Source: Vibrio mexicanus
GTDB lineage: Bacteria; Pseudomonadota; Gammaproteobacteria; Enterobacterales; Vibrionaceae
Reading direction: 5' to 3'
Assembly: GCF_001012815.1 (NCBI RefSeq)
Contig: NZ_JYJP01000109.1
Coordinates: 159,757-223,756 of the forward strand
Length of the DNA: 64,000 nt
Under the pieces are notes generated by a model that ran no database searches, was not told the DNA's origin, and saw nothing but the letters and a program-made list of their open reading frames with translations. Positions within the stretch are counted from its first letter, which is position 1. Every line of letters starts with the position of its first letter. The position numbers were made by a program, and so were the translations under genes. Below are positions 27,048 to 37,284 of this stretch, piece by piece.

Positions 27048-28361
27048 ATGACACTAACTCGCCGTCAACAAATTGAAGCATTAGAGAAAGACTGGGCAAC
27101 GAATCCACGTTGGAAAAACGTGAAGCGTACTTACACTGCAGAGGAAGTTGTCGACCTACGCGGCTCAATGGTGCCTGCAAATACCATTGCGCAGCGCGGT
27201 GCGGACAAACTATGGTCATTGGTCAATGGCTCATCGAAAAAAGGCTATGTGAACTGTTTGGGTGCACTGACAGGTGGTCAGGCAGTTCAGCAAGCAAAAG
27301 CAGGAATTGAAGCGATTTATCTGTCAGGCTGGCAAGTAGCTGCGGATAACAACACCGCCTCAACCATGTATCCAGACCAATCGTTGTACCCAGTTGATTC
27401 GGTACCGTCAGTAGTAAAACGCATTAACAACTCATTCCGCCGTGCAGACCAAATTCAATGGGCAGGTGGTAAAACGCCAGAAGATGAAGGTGGTATTGAT
27501 TACTTCCTACCAATCGTGGCGGATGCAGAAGCAGGCTTTGGCGGTGTTCTTAATGCTTATGAGCTGATGAAGAATATGATTGAATCTGGTGCTGCAGGTG
27601 TTCACTTTGAAGACCAACTCGCTTCAGTGAAAAAGTGTGGTCACATGGGCGGGAAAGTACTGGTTCCGACCCAAGAAGCGGTTCAGAAACTGACGGCTGC
27701 GCGTCTAGCAGCAGATGTAGCAGGCACGACGACTTTAGTCATTGCTCGTACCGATGCGAATGCAGCAGACCTGTTGACTTCAGATTGCGACCCATACGAT
27801 CGTGACTTTATTGAGGGTGAGCGTACTCAAGAAGGTTTCTATCGTGTTCGTGCGGGTATCGACCAAGCAATTTCTCGCGGCTTAGCGTACGCACCGTATG
27901 CAGACCTTATTTGGTGTGAAACGGCAACACCGTGTCTTGAAGAAGCGCGTAAGTTTGCAGAAGCAATTCATGCCCAATACCCAGATCAACTCTTGGCATA
28001 TAACTGTTCTCCTTCATTCAACTGGGAGAAGAACTTGGATGCGGACACCATCGCCAAGTTCCAACAAGAATTGGCAGACATGGGTTACAAATACCAATTC
28101 ATTACACTAGCGGGTATCCACAACATGTGGTTCAACATGTTTGAACTAGCACATGCGTATGCACAAGGTGAAGGTATGCGTCACTACGTTGAGAAAGTAC
28201 AACGCCCTGAGTTCGAAGCAGCAGAAAAAGGCTATACCTTCGTTGCGCACCAACAAGAGGTGGGTACGGGTTACTTCGATCGCATGACGAATACCATTCA
28301 AGGTGGTAATAGTTCAGTAACAGCGTTGACTGGCTCAACAGAAGAAGATCAATTCAAGTAA
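27048..28361 (+). CDS. aceA: Isocitrate lyase
   Basis: 437 residues, close to the enteric length. It splits isocitrate into glyoxylate and succinate, feeding AceB. The catalytic signature KKCGHMGGKVLVP is at about 193-205. Earlier landmarks include YLSGWQVAAD and the metal-site region FLPIVADAEAGFGG. AAGAGGGAAAG precedes the ATG. The 155-base gap after aceB has no terminator I could see, so an aceBA operon is likely. It ends at a strong bidirectional terminator. Reading frame intact. Confidence 0.97.
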   Translation: MTLTRRQQIEALEKDWATNPRWKNVKRTYTAEEVVDLRGSMVPANTIAQRGADKLWSLVNGSSKKGYVNCLGALTGGQAVQQAKAGIEAIYLSGWQVAADNNTASTMYPDQSLYPVDSVPSVVKRINNSFRRADQIQWAGGKTPEDEGGIDYFLPIVADAEAGFGGVLNAYELMKNMIESGAAGVHFEDQLASVKKCGHMGGKVLVPTQEAVQKLTAARLAADVAGTTTLVIARTDANAADLLTSDCDPYDRDFIEGERTQEGFYRVRAGIDQAISRGLAYAPYADLIWCETATPCLEEARKFAEAIHAQYPDQLLAYNCSPSFNWEKNLDADTIAKFQQELADMGYKYQFITLAGIHNMWFNMFELAHAYAQGEGMRHYVEKVQRPEFEAAEKGYTFVAHQQEVGTGYFDRMTNTIQGGNSSVTALTGSTEEDQFK

Positions 28362-28378
28362 TTGGTAGCATAACGAGC

Positions 28379-28406
28379 AAAAAGAGCAGCGTAAGCTGCT
28401 CTTTTT
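28379..28406. terminator. Bidirectional terminator, aceA / chemoreceptor
   Basis: Perfect stem aaaaagagcagc / gctgctcttttt with loop gtaa, between convergent genes. Confidence 0.9.
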
Positions 28407-28426
28407 ATTGTCGGTGTATTTTTGCT

Positions 28427-30367
28427 TTAGAGTTTGAAGAAACTCAATAGCTCTTTTTGTTTAACTGCCAATGATGACATCTCTTCACTGGCTTTCTTAC
28501 TTTGCTGGACGCCAGACACGTTTTGGTTAACCAAATCAAACGTATGTGAAACGTTCTCTGAGATATCTTGAGTTACGCCAGATTGTTCCTCAGAAGCCGT
28601 AGCAACTTGAGTGTTCATATCCGAAATCAAGGTGACTGAGTTAGTAATCGCAGCAAACGCGGCTCTTAATTGCTCACTGTAATTGCGAGAGTCTTCGGCA
28701 AGAGATAAGTTTGATTGCATGAACTGGTTGGCGTCTTTGGCTTGTTCTTGCAGCCTTGAGATGATCTCTTGAATATCCACCGTCGACTGTTGCGTCTTCG
28801 CGGCGAGCGATCGCACTTCGTCAGCTACTACTGCAAATCCGCGGCCTTGCTCACCGGCGCGAGCAGCTTCGATAGCGGCGTTAAGAGCCAGAAGGTTGGT
28901 CTGCTCTGAAATGGAGTTGATTACTTCTACTACAGTACCAATCTCGACCGAGTACTCTTGCAACTGATTGACAATTTTAGATGTTTCATCAATCGAGCTC
29001 TCTACTTTACGTGAGACTTCATCTGATGAATCCAACGAGCGACTGCCTTCTTGTACATTGTTGGACGCATCGGATGCGGCGGTCTCTGCATTGGCCGCGT
29101 TGTTACTCACTTCACTAGCAGTACTCGACAGCTCACTGATGGCCGTAGAAATCTGCTCCATCTGACTAAGCTCTTGCTGCGCGTTATTCTCGGTGGTTGT
29201 CATTAGAGAGGCGAGCTCATTGGCTTCGGAGGTCACGCGGTCGGAGATTTGGTGGAAGCCCTCAATAATACGGCGCAATTCTAAACGCATTTGCAGAATA
29301 TTGGCGTAAATCCCGGTCTCTTTGCCTGTGACCTCAATATTGGAAGAAAGATCACCAGAGGCAACTTCTGCCACTATCTCTTGAATGTCGCTTGGTTCAC
29401 CGCCAACCACTTTCAATACGCTGCGATAAATCGCAATGGCAATCGCAAGTGCAATGGCAATAACAATAATCGACATGACGCTAAGAATGACTTGAGCACT
29501 GTTAAAGCGGTCTACCATCGCAGGCCCTAACTTGTCTTGCTCCGATTTCGTTGCCAGCTTGATCTCTTCGATAGTTCCTGCCGCTGAGGCACCAACAACG
29601 TCTAACGTTCCAGCAATAATGCCATTTCTGGTATTGATGGTTTCTACGACAGAGGTGAAAGTATCTCGATAAACTTCAAAGGCGTCGACCATTTCGCTTT
29701 TCGTCGCTTTTTGCGTAGAGCTTCTGAGTTTTGAAGTGACTTCACGAGAAATATTGGCGACATAATCGAACTCTTTGTATGCGCGATCGGCGTCCGATTG
29801 ATCATTGGTGGTGAGAAACTTGGAGGCGTATAGACGAGCGAGAAGTATGTGTTGTTGCAGCTTACCAGCGATGACAGCAACCTCTAAATCATTCTCGGCC
29901 GCCGCTTGCTCCATCAAATTCGTGACCGCTTTACGCATGGTGAGGCCGGATGGATCGAGCTGTTCTTTTACTAATACATTGCGTTGACTGATTAGATTGG
30001 TGACTTCAGAGAAGCCCTGCCTGTATTGCCTTAGCTGATCTTGGATCGAAACAAAGTCGTTTTTGTGAATGTCATCAATGTGAGAGTCGAGCACTTGTTG
30101 AATCAATTGAAGAGACGTATCAAGGCGTTTGTTCAGTTCATCGATATTTTTAGCATCTGTATTTTTGATGTATTTCAATGCTGCCAAGCGAGCTTCAAGA
30201 ATGTTGGCCTGAATTCGACCTGTTGACACGCTGGTCAGCGCGAGCCCGCGGTAAGAATTGAAACCATCACTGGATTGGTAGAAACGATATGAGGCGACAA
30301 CGGATATCACTAAGATAAGCCCTAGGATAACGCCAAATCCTAAGGTTAATAATTTCTTTAAGCTCAT
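28427..30367 (-). CDS. Methyl-accepting chemotaxis protein
   Basis: 646 residues. Membrane helix 1 is at about 8-28. A long, all-helical periplasmic region of about 250 residues follows, of the type called helical bimodular by its length and predicted helices. Membrane helix 2 is near 295-317. A HAMP linker (YRSVLKVVGGEPSDIQEIV) leads into the cytoplasmic signalling domain with the conserved hairpin tip EAARAGEQGRGFAVVADEVR. It should sense a small molecule in the periplasm and signal through CheW/CheA. No chemotaxis kinase genes are adjacent. The ligand is unknown. The last residues (LLSFFKL) carry no CheR pentapeptide. Confidence 0.9.
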   Translation of the reverse strand: MSLKKLLTLGFGVILGLILVISVVASYRFYQSSDGFNSYRGLALTSVSTGRIQANILEARLAALKYIKNTDAKNIDELNKRLDTSLQLIQQVLDSHIDDIHKNDFVSIQDQLRQYRQGFSEVTNLISQRNVLVKEQLDPSGLTMRKAVTNLMEQAAAENDLEVAVIAGKLQQHILLARLYASKFLTTNDQSDADRAYKEFDYVANISREVTSKLRSSTQKATKSEMVDAFEVYRDTFTSVVETINTRNGIIAGTLDVVGASAAGTIEEIKLATKSEQDKLGPAMVDRFNSAQVILSVMSIIVIAIALAIAIAIYRSVLKVVGGEPSDIQEIVAEVASGDLSSNIEVTGKETGIYANILQMRLELRRIIEGFHQISDRVTSEANELASLMTTTENNAQQELSQMEQISTAISELSSTASEVSNNAANAETAASDASNNVQEGSRSLDSSDEVSRKVESSIDETSKIVNQLQEYSVEIGTVVEVINSISEQTNLLALNAAIEAARAGEQGRGFAVVADEVRSLAAKTQQSTVDIQEIISRLQEQAKDANQFMQSNLSLAEDSRNYSEQLRAAFAAITNSVTLISDMNTQVATASEEQSGVTQDISENVSHTFDLVNQNVSGVQQSKKASEEMSSLAVKQKELLSFFKL

Positions 30368-30615
30368 ACCAACTCCCTCTGTGTGTTTATGGATTACTAA
30401 GCCTGAAACTGACGGGATAGGGAACGTTATTAATATAAGAGTAGATAAAGTATAAACGAGATAAATGAGCTTGCACGGTTAGAGCGTATAAAATCAGCAA
30501 GTTCAGGAAAAAGCCCCTCTAAAGTGGTAGGCACTCTTCACTGTCTAAACGTGTCTCGATACCACTTCTCATCCCTGAGATTCGGTCTGTAAAAGTCAAA
30601 GCTAACAACCGACTA

Positions 30616-31059
30616 TTACAATCCGGTTTCTATTGGTTCGACTTCTTCTTGGAGTTCTAATAAATTGATTGCGATAGCGACGAAGTCACTGTCTGTGATA
30701 ATGCCAACCAACTTATTGTCCTCTACCACAGGTAAGCAACCAATTTTGTGCTTCTGCATGTACATCGCGCTCTGCTTTAACCCTGCTTTTGGTGTGACGG
30801 TACTAATGCTGTCGTGCATGAGCTCATTGAGGGGAGTATTAAGCGTGTATGACTGATCTTTGGGAAGCTTCTGTAGGCTTGACTCTTGCGCGGCTAGAAC
30901 GTCTCGCTGCGTGACTATACCTAACAAGTGCGTTTGTTCATCAACGATAGGAATATGACGAATATCCAGCGCTTCCATCATGTCTTTTGCATCGGATAAA
31001 GTGTGTGAACGTAACAAGGTGTGCGGGTTCCTTGTCATCATATCTTCGACCTTAATCAT
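30616..31059 (-). CDS. Tandem CBS-domain protein
   Basis: 147 residues made almost wholly of two CBS domains: VEDMMTRNPHTLLRSHTLSDAKDMM with HIPIVDEQTHLLGIVTQRDV, then LMHDSISTVTPKAGLKQSAMY with CLPVVEDNKLVGIITDSDFV. Such small pairs bind adenine nucleotides and regulate other proteins; the partner here is not evident. GGAGGTCAG precedes the ATG on the minus strand. It is separated from the chemoreceptor gene by 248 bases with no terminator that I recognise. Confidence 0.85.
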   Translation of the reverse strand: MIKVEDMMTRNPHTLLRSHTLSDAKDMMEALDIRHIPIVDEQTHLLGIVTQRDVLAAQESSLQKLPKDQSYTLNTPLNELMHDSISTVTPKAGLKQSAMYMQKHKIGCLPVVEDNKLVGIITDSDFVAIAINLLELQEEVEPIETGL

Positions 31060-31587
31060 GCTGACCTCCTGCTTTTTATTGGTATAGTTTTACTATAGAT
31101 TCTTTCTCCTTTTTTAAATGCGACCTAGTTCGTTTTGCACGCTATTTTCCCAAGAATTCGACCTAAACTTGATCTATACCCAAGTGACTTCAAGATGCAG
31201 GATTCAGAGCGTTGTCATGGGTTCAAGTTCAAGGCAAATGACGCTGCGGAATAACGGGTTCTTTCCAAGTCATTTAACGTAGAAATTGAATCCGTGACAT
31301 GCTCCCGAAGGGCGAGTTTTCCTAGCTTGCACACTTTGTTAACGATTCTCAATTTAGAACCACTAGATTGTCGAATCGTTGCCGCGTCTGCAAACTAGGC
31401 AATTCTCGCTGAACCACGTATCTTGAGGTTACTTGGGTATAAGTTATTTGTCTCACTTGTTGCAGTTGTAAACAATTTTCTAGGGCTAATACCTATTGAC
31501 AAACCTTGCTATTAAATTCAGGGAATCTATACTGTTCGGCTGCGCAAAATAGCGGATTTTTTCACTTAATCAGGCACGACGAAAACC
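31060..31587. other. Region between the CBS gene and queA
   Basis: 528 bases without a gene. It holds the second copy of the 267-bp repeat and, after it, the likely queA promoter zone (a TTGACA box at 31497-31502, followed after 18 bases by a weak -10). Confidence 0.6.
31175..31441. repeat. 267-bp ERIC-like miniature inverted-repeat element, copy 2
   Basis: Same length and ends as the copy at 14765-15031. About 19 substitutions separate the two by my count and I see no indels. The internal stem ttgtcatgggttcaa (31212-31226) with ttgaatccgtgacat (31286-31300) is kept despite changes: an A-T pair in copy 1 is G-C here, and a C-G pair is T-G. Confidence 0.85.
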
Positions 31588-32639
31588 ATGCAAGTTTCAG
31601 ATTTTCACTTTGATCTTCCCGATGAGCTTATTGCTCGATACCCGCAACCAGAACGCACTGCGAGCCGTTTACTGCAGTTAAATGGCAATAGCGGTGAACT
31701 TACGGATGGCACGTTTAAAGATGTGCTTGATCAAGTACAGCCGGGTGACTTGATGGTATTCAATAACACTCGTGTTATTCCAGCTCGTATTTTTGGCCGT
31801 AAAGTGTCTGGCGGTAAGCTCGAAGTATTGGTTGAGCGAATGATTGATAACAAGAGCATCTTAGCTCATGTTCGCTGTTCAAAATCGCCAAAGCCGGGAA
31901 CGACTTTGTTCTTAGGTGAAAATGATGAATACCAAGCGGAAATGGTCGCTCGACACGATGCGCTGTTTGAAATCCGCTTCGACTCAGACCGAGCAGTGCT
32001 AGACATTCTTAATGATGTTGGCCACATGCCACTGCCGCCCTATATCGACCGCCAGATGAAGATAGCGATAAAGAGCGTTATCAAACGGTTTACAACGCTA
32101 AACCGGGTGCGGTAGCGGCGCCAACGGCAGGCTTGCACTTTGATGATGCATTGATGGAAGCGTTAAAAGAAAAAGGTGTTGAACTTGCGTACGTGACTCT
32201 GCACGTTGGTGCGGGTACATTCCAGCCAGTAAAAGTCGACAACATCAACGACCATCACATGCACGCCGAGTACGTTGAAGTACCGCAAGAAGTGGTTGAA
32301 GCTATTGCTTCTACGAAAGCGCGTGGCGGACGTATCATCGCAGTGGGCACAACATCGGTTCGCTCGCTAGAGAGCGCAGCGCAAGATGCATTGAAAAACG
32401 GTACCGAGCTGGTGCCATTCTTCGGTGATACCGAAATCTTCATCTACCCGGGTTATGAATACCAGTTAGTGGATTGCTTGATTACCAACTTCCACTTGCC
32501 AGAATCAACACTCATCATGTTAGTGAGTGCATTTGCCGGTTATGAGAATACTATGAACGCGTATAAGCATGCGGTAGAAAACCAGTATCGTTTCTTCTCT
32601 TATGGCGATTCAATGTTCATCCAAAAGAGAACGGCATAA
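31588..32639 (+). CDS. queA: S-adenosylmethionine:tRNA ribosyltransferase-isomerase, frame broken by one missing base
   Basis: With one C restored it is 350 residues, the usual QueA length. It moves the ribosyl group of S-adenosylmethionine to 7-aminomethyl-7-deazaguanine in tRNA, giving epoxyqueuosine. Landmarks are DFHFDLPDELIARYPQPER at the start, FNNTRVIPARIFG, and LHVGAGTFQPV with VGTTSVRSLES in the second half. The frame breaks at 32052-32053; ccc instead of cc gives PPYIDRPDEDSDKERYQTVY and joins the rest. It is followed by tgt, the previous step of the same pathway, 150 bases downstream. Confidence 0.93.
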
Positions 32640-32789
32640 CTAAGATCAACAGACCCTGTAATTTACGAGTGCTAGCATTACGCTAGGAGATAGGTAGGCC
32701 TATTTCTCGCAAGGAACGAGCGACCGCTCCACTTTGGGCTAACGCCCACAATTAAACGTCAGACTGTTTCTCTGACAATCGGAGGCTTC

Positions 32790-33920
32790 GTGAAACTTCA
32801 ATACGAACTTAAAAAAACAAACGGTAATGCTCGTCGTGGTCAACTGACTTTCGAACGTGGCACAGTTCAAACCCCTGCATTCATGCCAGTTGGTACCTAC
32901 GGTACTGTTAAAGGTATGACGCCTGAGGAAGTAAAAGGCACAGGTGCAGAAATCTTACTGGGCAACACATTCCACCTATGGTTGCGCCCTGGTCAAGAAG
33001 TGATGAAAATGCACGGTGACCTGCACGATTTCATGAACTGGCATGGCCCAATCCTGACTGATTCAGGCGGTTTCCAAGTATTTAGCTTGGGCGCGATGCG
33101 TAAGATCACTGAAGAGGGTGTTCATTTCCGTAACCCGGTAAACGGTGACAAGATTTTCATGGACGCAGAAAAGTCGATGGAAATTCAAAAAGACCTAGGT
33201 TCAGACATCGTAATGATCTTCGATGAGTGTACGCCATACCCAGCGACGCACGATGAAGCTAAGAAATCGATGGAAATGTCACTACGTTGGGCTCAACGCT
33301 CTCGTGACCATTTTGATGAATTAGAGAACCCAAATAACCTATTTGGTATCGTTCAGGGTGGTGTGTACGAAGATTTGCGTGATGTATCTGTTAAAGGCCT
33401 CACTGACATCGGTTTTGATGGCTATGCGGTTGGCGGCCTTGCGGTAGGCGAACCAAAAGAGGACATGCACCGAATCCTTGAGCACACGTGTCCACAGCTA
33501 CCTGAAGATAAGCCTCGCTACCTAATGGGTGTGGGCAAACCGGAAGACCTTGTAGAAGGTGTTCGCCGTGGTATCGACATGTTTGACTGTGTAATGCCTA
33601 CGCGAAATGCACGTAATGGCCATCTATTTGTGACTAACGGTGTGATCAAGATCCGTAATGCGAAACATAAAACAGACACAACCCCTCTAGATCCAGAGTG
33701 TGACTGTTACACTTGCCAAAACTACTCTAAGTCGTACTTACACCACTTAGATCGTTGTAATGAAATTCTTGGCGCTCGTCTAAATACGATTCACAACCTT
33801 CGCCATTATCAACGTCTGATGGAAGGCATTCGCAAGTCGATTGATGAAGATCGCTTTGATGAGTTCGTTGAAGAGTTTTACGCAAACTTAGGTCGTGAAG
33901 TACCGCCGTTAGGTCAATAA
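32790..33920 (+). CDS. tgt: tRNA-guanine transglycosylase
   Basis: 376 residues. It swaps guanine-34 for preQ1 in tRNAs with GUN anticodons. The catalytic region DSGGFQVFSLG, the binding motif FGIVQGGVYEDLR, the nucleophile region DMFDCVMPTRNARNG and the zinc site CDCYTC plus a later His are all present. The start is GTG 32790 with GGAGG at 32781-32785. The 150 bases before it contain several small stems (tgggc/gccca; gtcaga/tctgac) but no clear terminator, so it may be co-transcribed with queA. Confidence 0.96.
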   Translation: MKLQYELKKTNGNARRGQLTFERGTVQTPAFMPVGTYGTVKGMTPEEVKGTGAEILLGNTFHLWLRPGQEVMKMHGDLHDFMNWHGPILTDSGGFQVFSLGAMRKITEEGVHFRNPVNGDKIFMDAEKSMEIQKDLGSDIVMIFDECTPYPATHDEAKKSMEMSLRWAQRSRDHFDELENPNNLFGIVQGGVYEDLRDVSVKGLTDIGFDGYAVGGLAVGEPKEDMHRILEHTCPQLPEDKPRYLMGVGKPEDLVEGVRRGIDMFDCVMPTRNARNGHLFVTNGVIKIRNAKHKTDTTPLDPECDCYTCQNYSKSYLHHLDRCNEILGARLNTIHNLRHYQRLMEGIRKSIDEDRFDEFVEEFYANLGREVPPLGQ

Positions 33921-34043
33921 TTATTCACCTAGTCGAAGTTTTTGAGAGGTCGCTCTCTTTATAGGGCGGCCGTTGCTTGAAATTAAAGGCTTAATCCCAA
34001 TTTGTTGGTTTATTAATAAAAATAGTTACAGAGGATATTTTTA

Positions 34044-34373
34044 ATGTTTATTTCTCAGGCTCACGCTGCAGCAGAAGGCGCACCAGCTGGTGGTGGTTTC
34101 GAAATGATTATCATGCTTGGTATGTTCGCGGTCATCTTCTACTTCATGATCTACCGCCCACAAGCAAAACGTGTAAAAGAGCACAAGAACCTAATGTCTT
34201 CTATGGGCAAGGGTGATGAAGTTCTAACAAGCGGTGGCCTAGTAGGTAAGATTACTAAGATCGCTGAAGACAACGATTACATCACAATCGAGCTTAACTC
34301 AAACAACGAAGTAGTGATCAAGAAAGACTTCGTTACTGCAGTGCTACCAAAAGGTACGCTTAAATCTCTATAA
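34044..34373 (+). CDS. yajC: Sec translocon accessory subunit YajC
   Basis: 109 residues. One N-terminal membrane helix (MIIMLGMFAVIFYFMIYRPQ) ends in the family signature YFMIYRPQAKRVKEH, followed by a small cytoplasmic beta-rich domain (SMGKGDEVLTSGGLVGKI). YajC associates with SecDF. It precedes secD by 19 bases in the standard order. Confidence 0.95.
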   Translation: MFISQAHAAAEGAPAGGGFEMIIMLGMFAVIFYFMIYRPQAKRVKEHKNLMSSMGKGDEVLTSGGLVGKITKIAEDNDYITIELNSNNEVVIKKDFVTAVLPKGTLKSL

Positions 34374-34392
34374 ACAGTAGAGGGGCCTCGCT

Positions 34393-36249
34393 GTGCTAAA
34401 CCGTTATCCATTATGGAAGTACTTGATGGTGATTATAACGATCGCTGTCGCTGCTTTGTACGCACTTCCAAATATCTACGGTGAAGATCCAGCAGTTCAA
34501 GTTACAGGGGCGCGTGGCGCCTCTGTTGATCTGTCAACGCTGGACACTGTCACCAAAGCTCTTGAAAAAGAGTCTCTCACTCATAAATCTATTGCTCTCG
34601 AAAACGGCTCTATCTTCGTACGCTTCAACGACACCGATACTCAAATCAGTGCGCGTGACATCATCAGCGAAGCCGTTGGTAGCGACAAAATTGTTGCCCT
34701 AAACTTAGCACCCGCGACTCCAGATTGGTTAGAAGCGATTGGCGGCGCGCCAATGAAGCTAGGTCTTGACCTACGTGGCGGTGTTCACTTCTTGATGGAA
34801 GTGGATATGGACGCAGCGATGGAGAAGTTGGTTACCCAACAAGAAGAAGCATTCCGTAGTGAACTTCGTGAAGAGCGTATTCGTTACCGCTCAATTCGCC
34901 CATCGGGTAAAGATTCTGTTGAAGTATTACTGCGTGATGCTGAGCAGTTAGCAGATGCTAAGCGAGTTCTAGAGTCTAAGCACCCTGACATGACTTTTGT
35001 TGATTCGGACTCAAATGGCCGTTTTGCACTAACAGCAAGCTTCCGAGAAGAGCGTCTTCAAGAGATCCGCAACTACGCGGTTAACCAGAACATCACGATT
35101 CTACGTAACCGTGTAAACGAACTGGGTGTTGCTGAGCCACTGGTTCAACGTCAAGGTGCAAGCCGTATTGTGGTTGAGCTTCCTGGTGTTCAAGACACTG
35201 CTCGCGCGAAAGAGATCCTTGGTGCGACAGCAACGCTAGAGTTCCGCGAAGTTGACGATAAAGCTGACCTTTCAGCTGCAGCCTCTGGCCGCGCGCCAGC
35301 AGGTAGCGATATCAAACAAGATCGCGATGGCCGACCTGTTGTTGTTAAGAAACGTGTAATTCTTGGCGGTTCAAGCATCACAGACGCAAGCTCAAGTGTT
35401 GATGAATATGGTCGCCCGCAAGTTAACATCTCACTAGATAGTGAAGGTGGTAACAAGATGTCTGCGTTCTCTCGCCAGAACATCGGTAAGCTAATGGCTA
35501 CCGTATTTGCTGAGTACAAAGACAGTGGCCGTAAAACGCCAGAAGGCCGTGTGATTTTAACTAAACACGAAGAAGTAATTAACCAAGCGACGATTCAGTC
35601 TGCACTTGGCCGTAACTTCCGTATCACAGGTATTGATTCAGCTGCCGAAGCGCACAACCTAGCACTTCTACTGCGTGCTGGTGCACTGATTGCGCCTATC
35701 TCGATTGTTGAAGAGCGTACGATTGGTCCATCTATGGGTCAACAGAACATCGATATGGGTATCAAGGCATGTATCTACGGCATGATTGCTGTAATGCTGT
35801 TTACACTGATGTACTACCGTAAGTTTGGCCTTATTGCTAACGTTGCATTGATGGTGAACTTAGTTCTTATCATTGGCGTGATGTCGATGATTCCAGGTGC
35901 CACGATGACGCTGCCGGGTATTGCCGGTATCGTACTGACGGTCGGTATGGCGGTCGATGCCAACGTACTGATCTTCGAGCGGATACGTGAAGAGCTTAGA
36001 GAGGGGCGTAACCCACAACAAGCGATTCACCAAGGTTACGCAAACGCGTTCAGTACCATTGCTGATGCAAACATCACTACGCTGATTACAGCGATCATTC
36101 TGTTTGCTGTCGGTACTGGTGCAATCAAAGGTTTCGCGGTAACTCTGTCTATCGGTATCTTAACCTCTATGTTTACTGCCATCATTGGTACACGTTGTGT
36201 CGTGAACCTAATGTACGGCGGCAAACGCGTAGATAAACTGTCGATCTAA
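34393..36249 (+). CDS. secD: Protein translocase subunit SecD
   Basis: 618 residues. Membrane helix 1 (YLMVIITIAVAALYALPNIYG) is followed by the large periplasmic P1 domain and then the SecD_SecF membrane block with five helices. Landmarks are GLDLRGGVHFLMEVD near residue 122 and, in the membrane part, GIAGIVLTVGMAVDANVLIFERIREE. With SecF it uses the proton gradient to help pull proteins across the inner membrane. Start GTG 34393 is preceded by AGGGG. SecF begins 14 bases after its stop. Confidence 0.97.
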   Translation: MLNRYPLWKYLMVIITIAVAALYALPNIYGEDPAVQVTGARGASVDLSTLDTVTKALEKESLTHKSIALENGSIFVRFNDTDTQISARDIISEAVGSDKIVALNLAPATPDWLEAIGGAPMKLGLDLRGGVHFLMEVDMDAAMEKLVTQQEEAFRSELREERIRYRSIRPSGKDSVEVLLRDAEQLADAKRVLESKHPDMTFVDSDSNGRFALTASFREERLQEIRNYAVNQNITILRNRVNELGVAEPLVQRQGASRIVVELPGVQDTARAKEILGATATLEFREVDDKADLSAAASGRAPAGSDIKQDRDGRPVVVKKRVILGGSSITDASSSVDEYGRPQVNISLDSEGGNKMSAFSRQNIGKLMATVFAEYKDSGRKTPEGRVILTKHEEVINQATIQSALGRNFRITGIDSAAEAHNLALLLRAGALIAPISIVEERTIGPSMGQQNIDMGIKACIYGMIAVMLFTLMYYRKFGLIANVALMVNLVLIIGVMSMIPGATMTLPGIAGIVLTVGMAVDANVLIFERIREELREGRNPQQAIHQGYANAFSTIADANITTLITAIILFAVGTGAIKGFAVTLSIGILTSMFTAIIGTRCVVNLMYGGKRVDKLSI

Positions 36250-36263
36250 GGCTAGGAATTATT

Positions 36264-37210
36264 ATGTTTCAAATTCTAAAAGCAGATAAAGCGATCGACT
36301 TTATGCGTTGGTCGAAAGTCGCTTTTGCACTTTCTATCTTGGCTATTGGCGCATCTATCTTTACGCTTTCAACCAAGTGGTTGAACTGGGGGCTAGATTT
36401 CACAGGCGGTACCTTGATTGAGGTAGGTTTTGAACAGCTGCAAATCTTGATCAAATTCGTGAAGCACTTGACGCGGAAGGCTTTGGCGACGCAACCGTTC
36501 AGAACTTTGGTTCGGCACGTGATGTGATGGTTCGCTTGCGCCCGCGTGAAGGTGTGGCAGGTGAAACTCTAGGCAATCAAATTCTAAATGCAATTAAAGA
36601 CGGTACTGGCGAAAGCGTAGAAATGCGCCGTATCGAGTTCGTTGGCCCTAACGTGGGTGATGAGCTAACAGAAGCGGGCGGTCTTGCGATCCTTGTGTCT
36701 CTTATCTGTATCTTGATTTACGTTTCAATGCGATTTGAGTGGCGTTTGGCGGCCGGTGCGGTAATGGCACTAACCCACGACGTAATCATCACTCTGGGTA
36801 TCTTCTCGCTTCTACAGGTTGAAGTTGACCTGACGATTGTTGCGGCATTGCTGACGGTAGTAGGTTACTCACTCAACGATACCATCGTTGTATTTGACCG
36901 TATTCGTGAGAACTTCCGTAAGATGCGTAAAGGCGAGCCAGTGGATGTTATGAACAACTCTGTGACACAAACACTGAGCCGTACTTTGATTACGTCTGGT
37001 ACGACTTTGTTCGTAGTCATTGCTCTGTTTACACAGGGCGGTGCGATGATTCACGGTTTTGCTCTCGCACTACTATTGGGTATCACAGTCGGTACTTACT
37101 CTTCTATCTACGTTGCATCCGCACTAGCACTTAATCTTGGTGTGAGCAAAGAGCACCTGATGCCACCACAAGTGGAGAAGGAAGGCGAAGAGTTCGAAGA
37201 GATGCCTTAA
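36264..37210 (+). CDS. secF: Protein translocase subunit SecF, frame broken by one missing base
   Basis: With one C restored it is 315 residues, as expected. Membrane helix 1 (VAFALSILAIGASIFTL), the GLDFTGGTLIEVGFEQ motif, a periplasmic domain and five further helices including VGYSLNDTIVVFDRIREN are present. The frame breaks at 36438: cagcctg instead of cagctg continues FEQPANLDQIREALDAEGFGD. secF is part of an important export complex, so a true knock-out is unlikely. It ends at a clear terminator. Confidence 0.93.
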
Positions 37211-37230
37211 CGAACATTTCCGTTCTAGTA

Positions 37231-37259
37231 AAAACCGCTGCCAATGCAGCGGTTTTTTT
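37231..37259 (+). terminator. Intrinsic terminator of yajC-secDF
   Basis: Stem accgctg / cagcggt with loop ccaatg-like, followed by a run of seven T. Confidence 0.9.
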
Positions 37260-37284
37260 ATGTCTTGAGCGCCAACTTCGTATT

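Noticed and set aside
30510..30585. Hairpin aagtggta / taccactt between chemoreceptor and CBS genes as a small RNA or terminator
   Set aside because: Loop is long, there is no T tract and no promoter that I can place.
32640..32789. Riboswitch (preQ1-like) between queA and tgt
   Set aside because: Several small stems exist, but I could not find the short pseudoknot pattern of preQ1 riboswitches.
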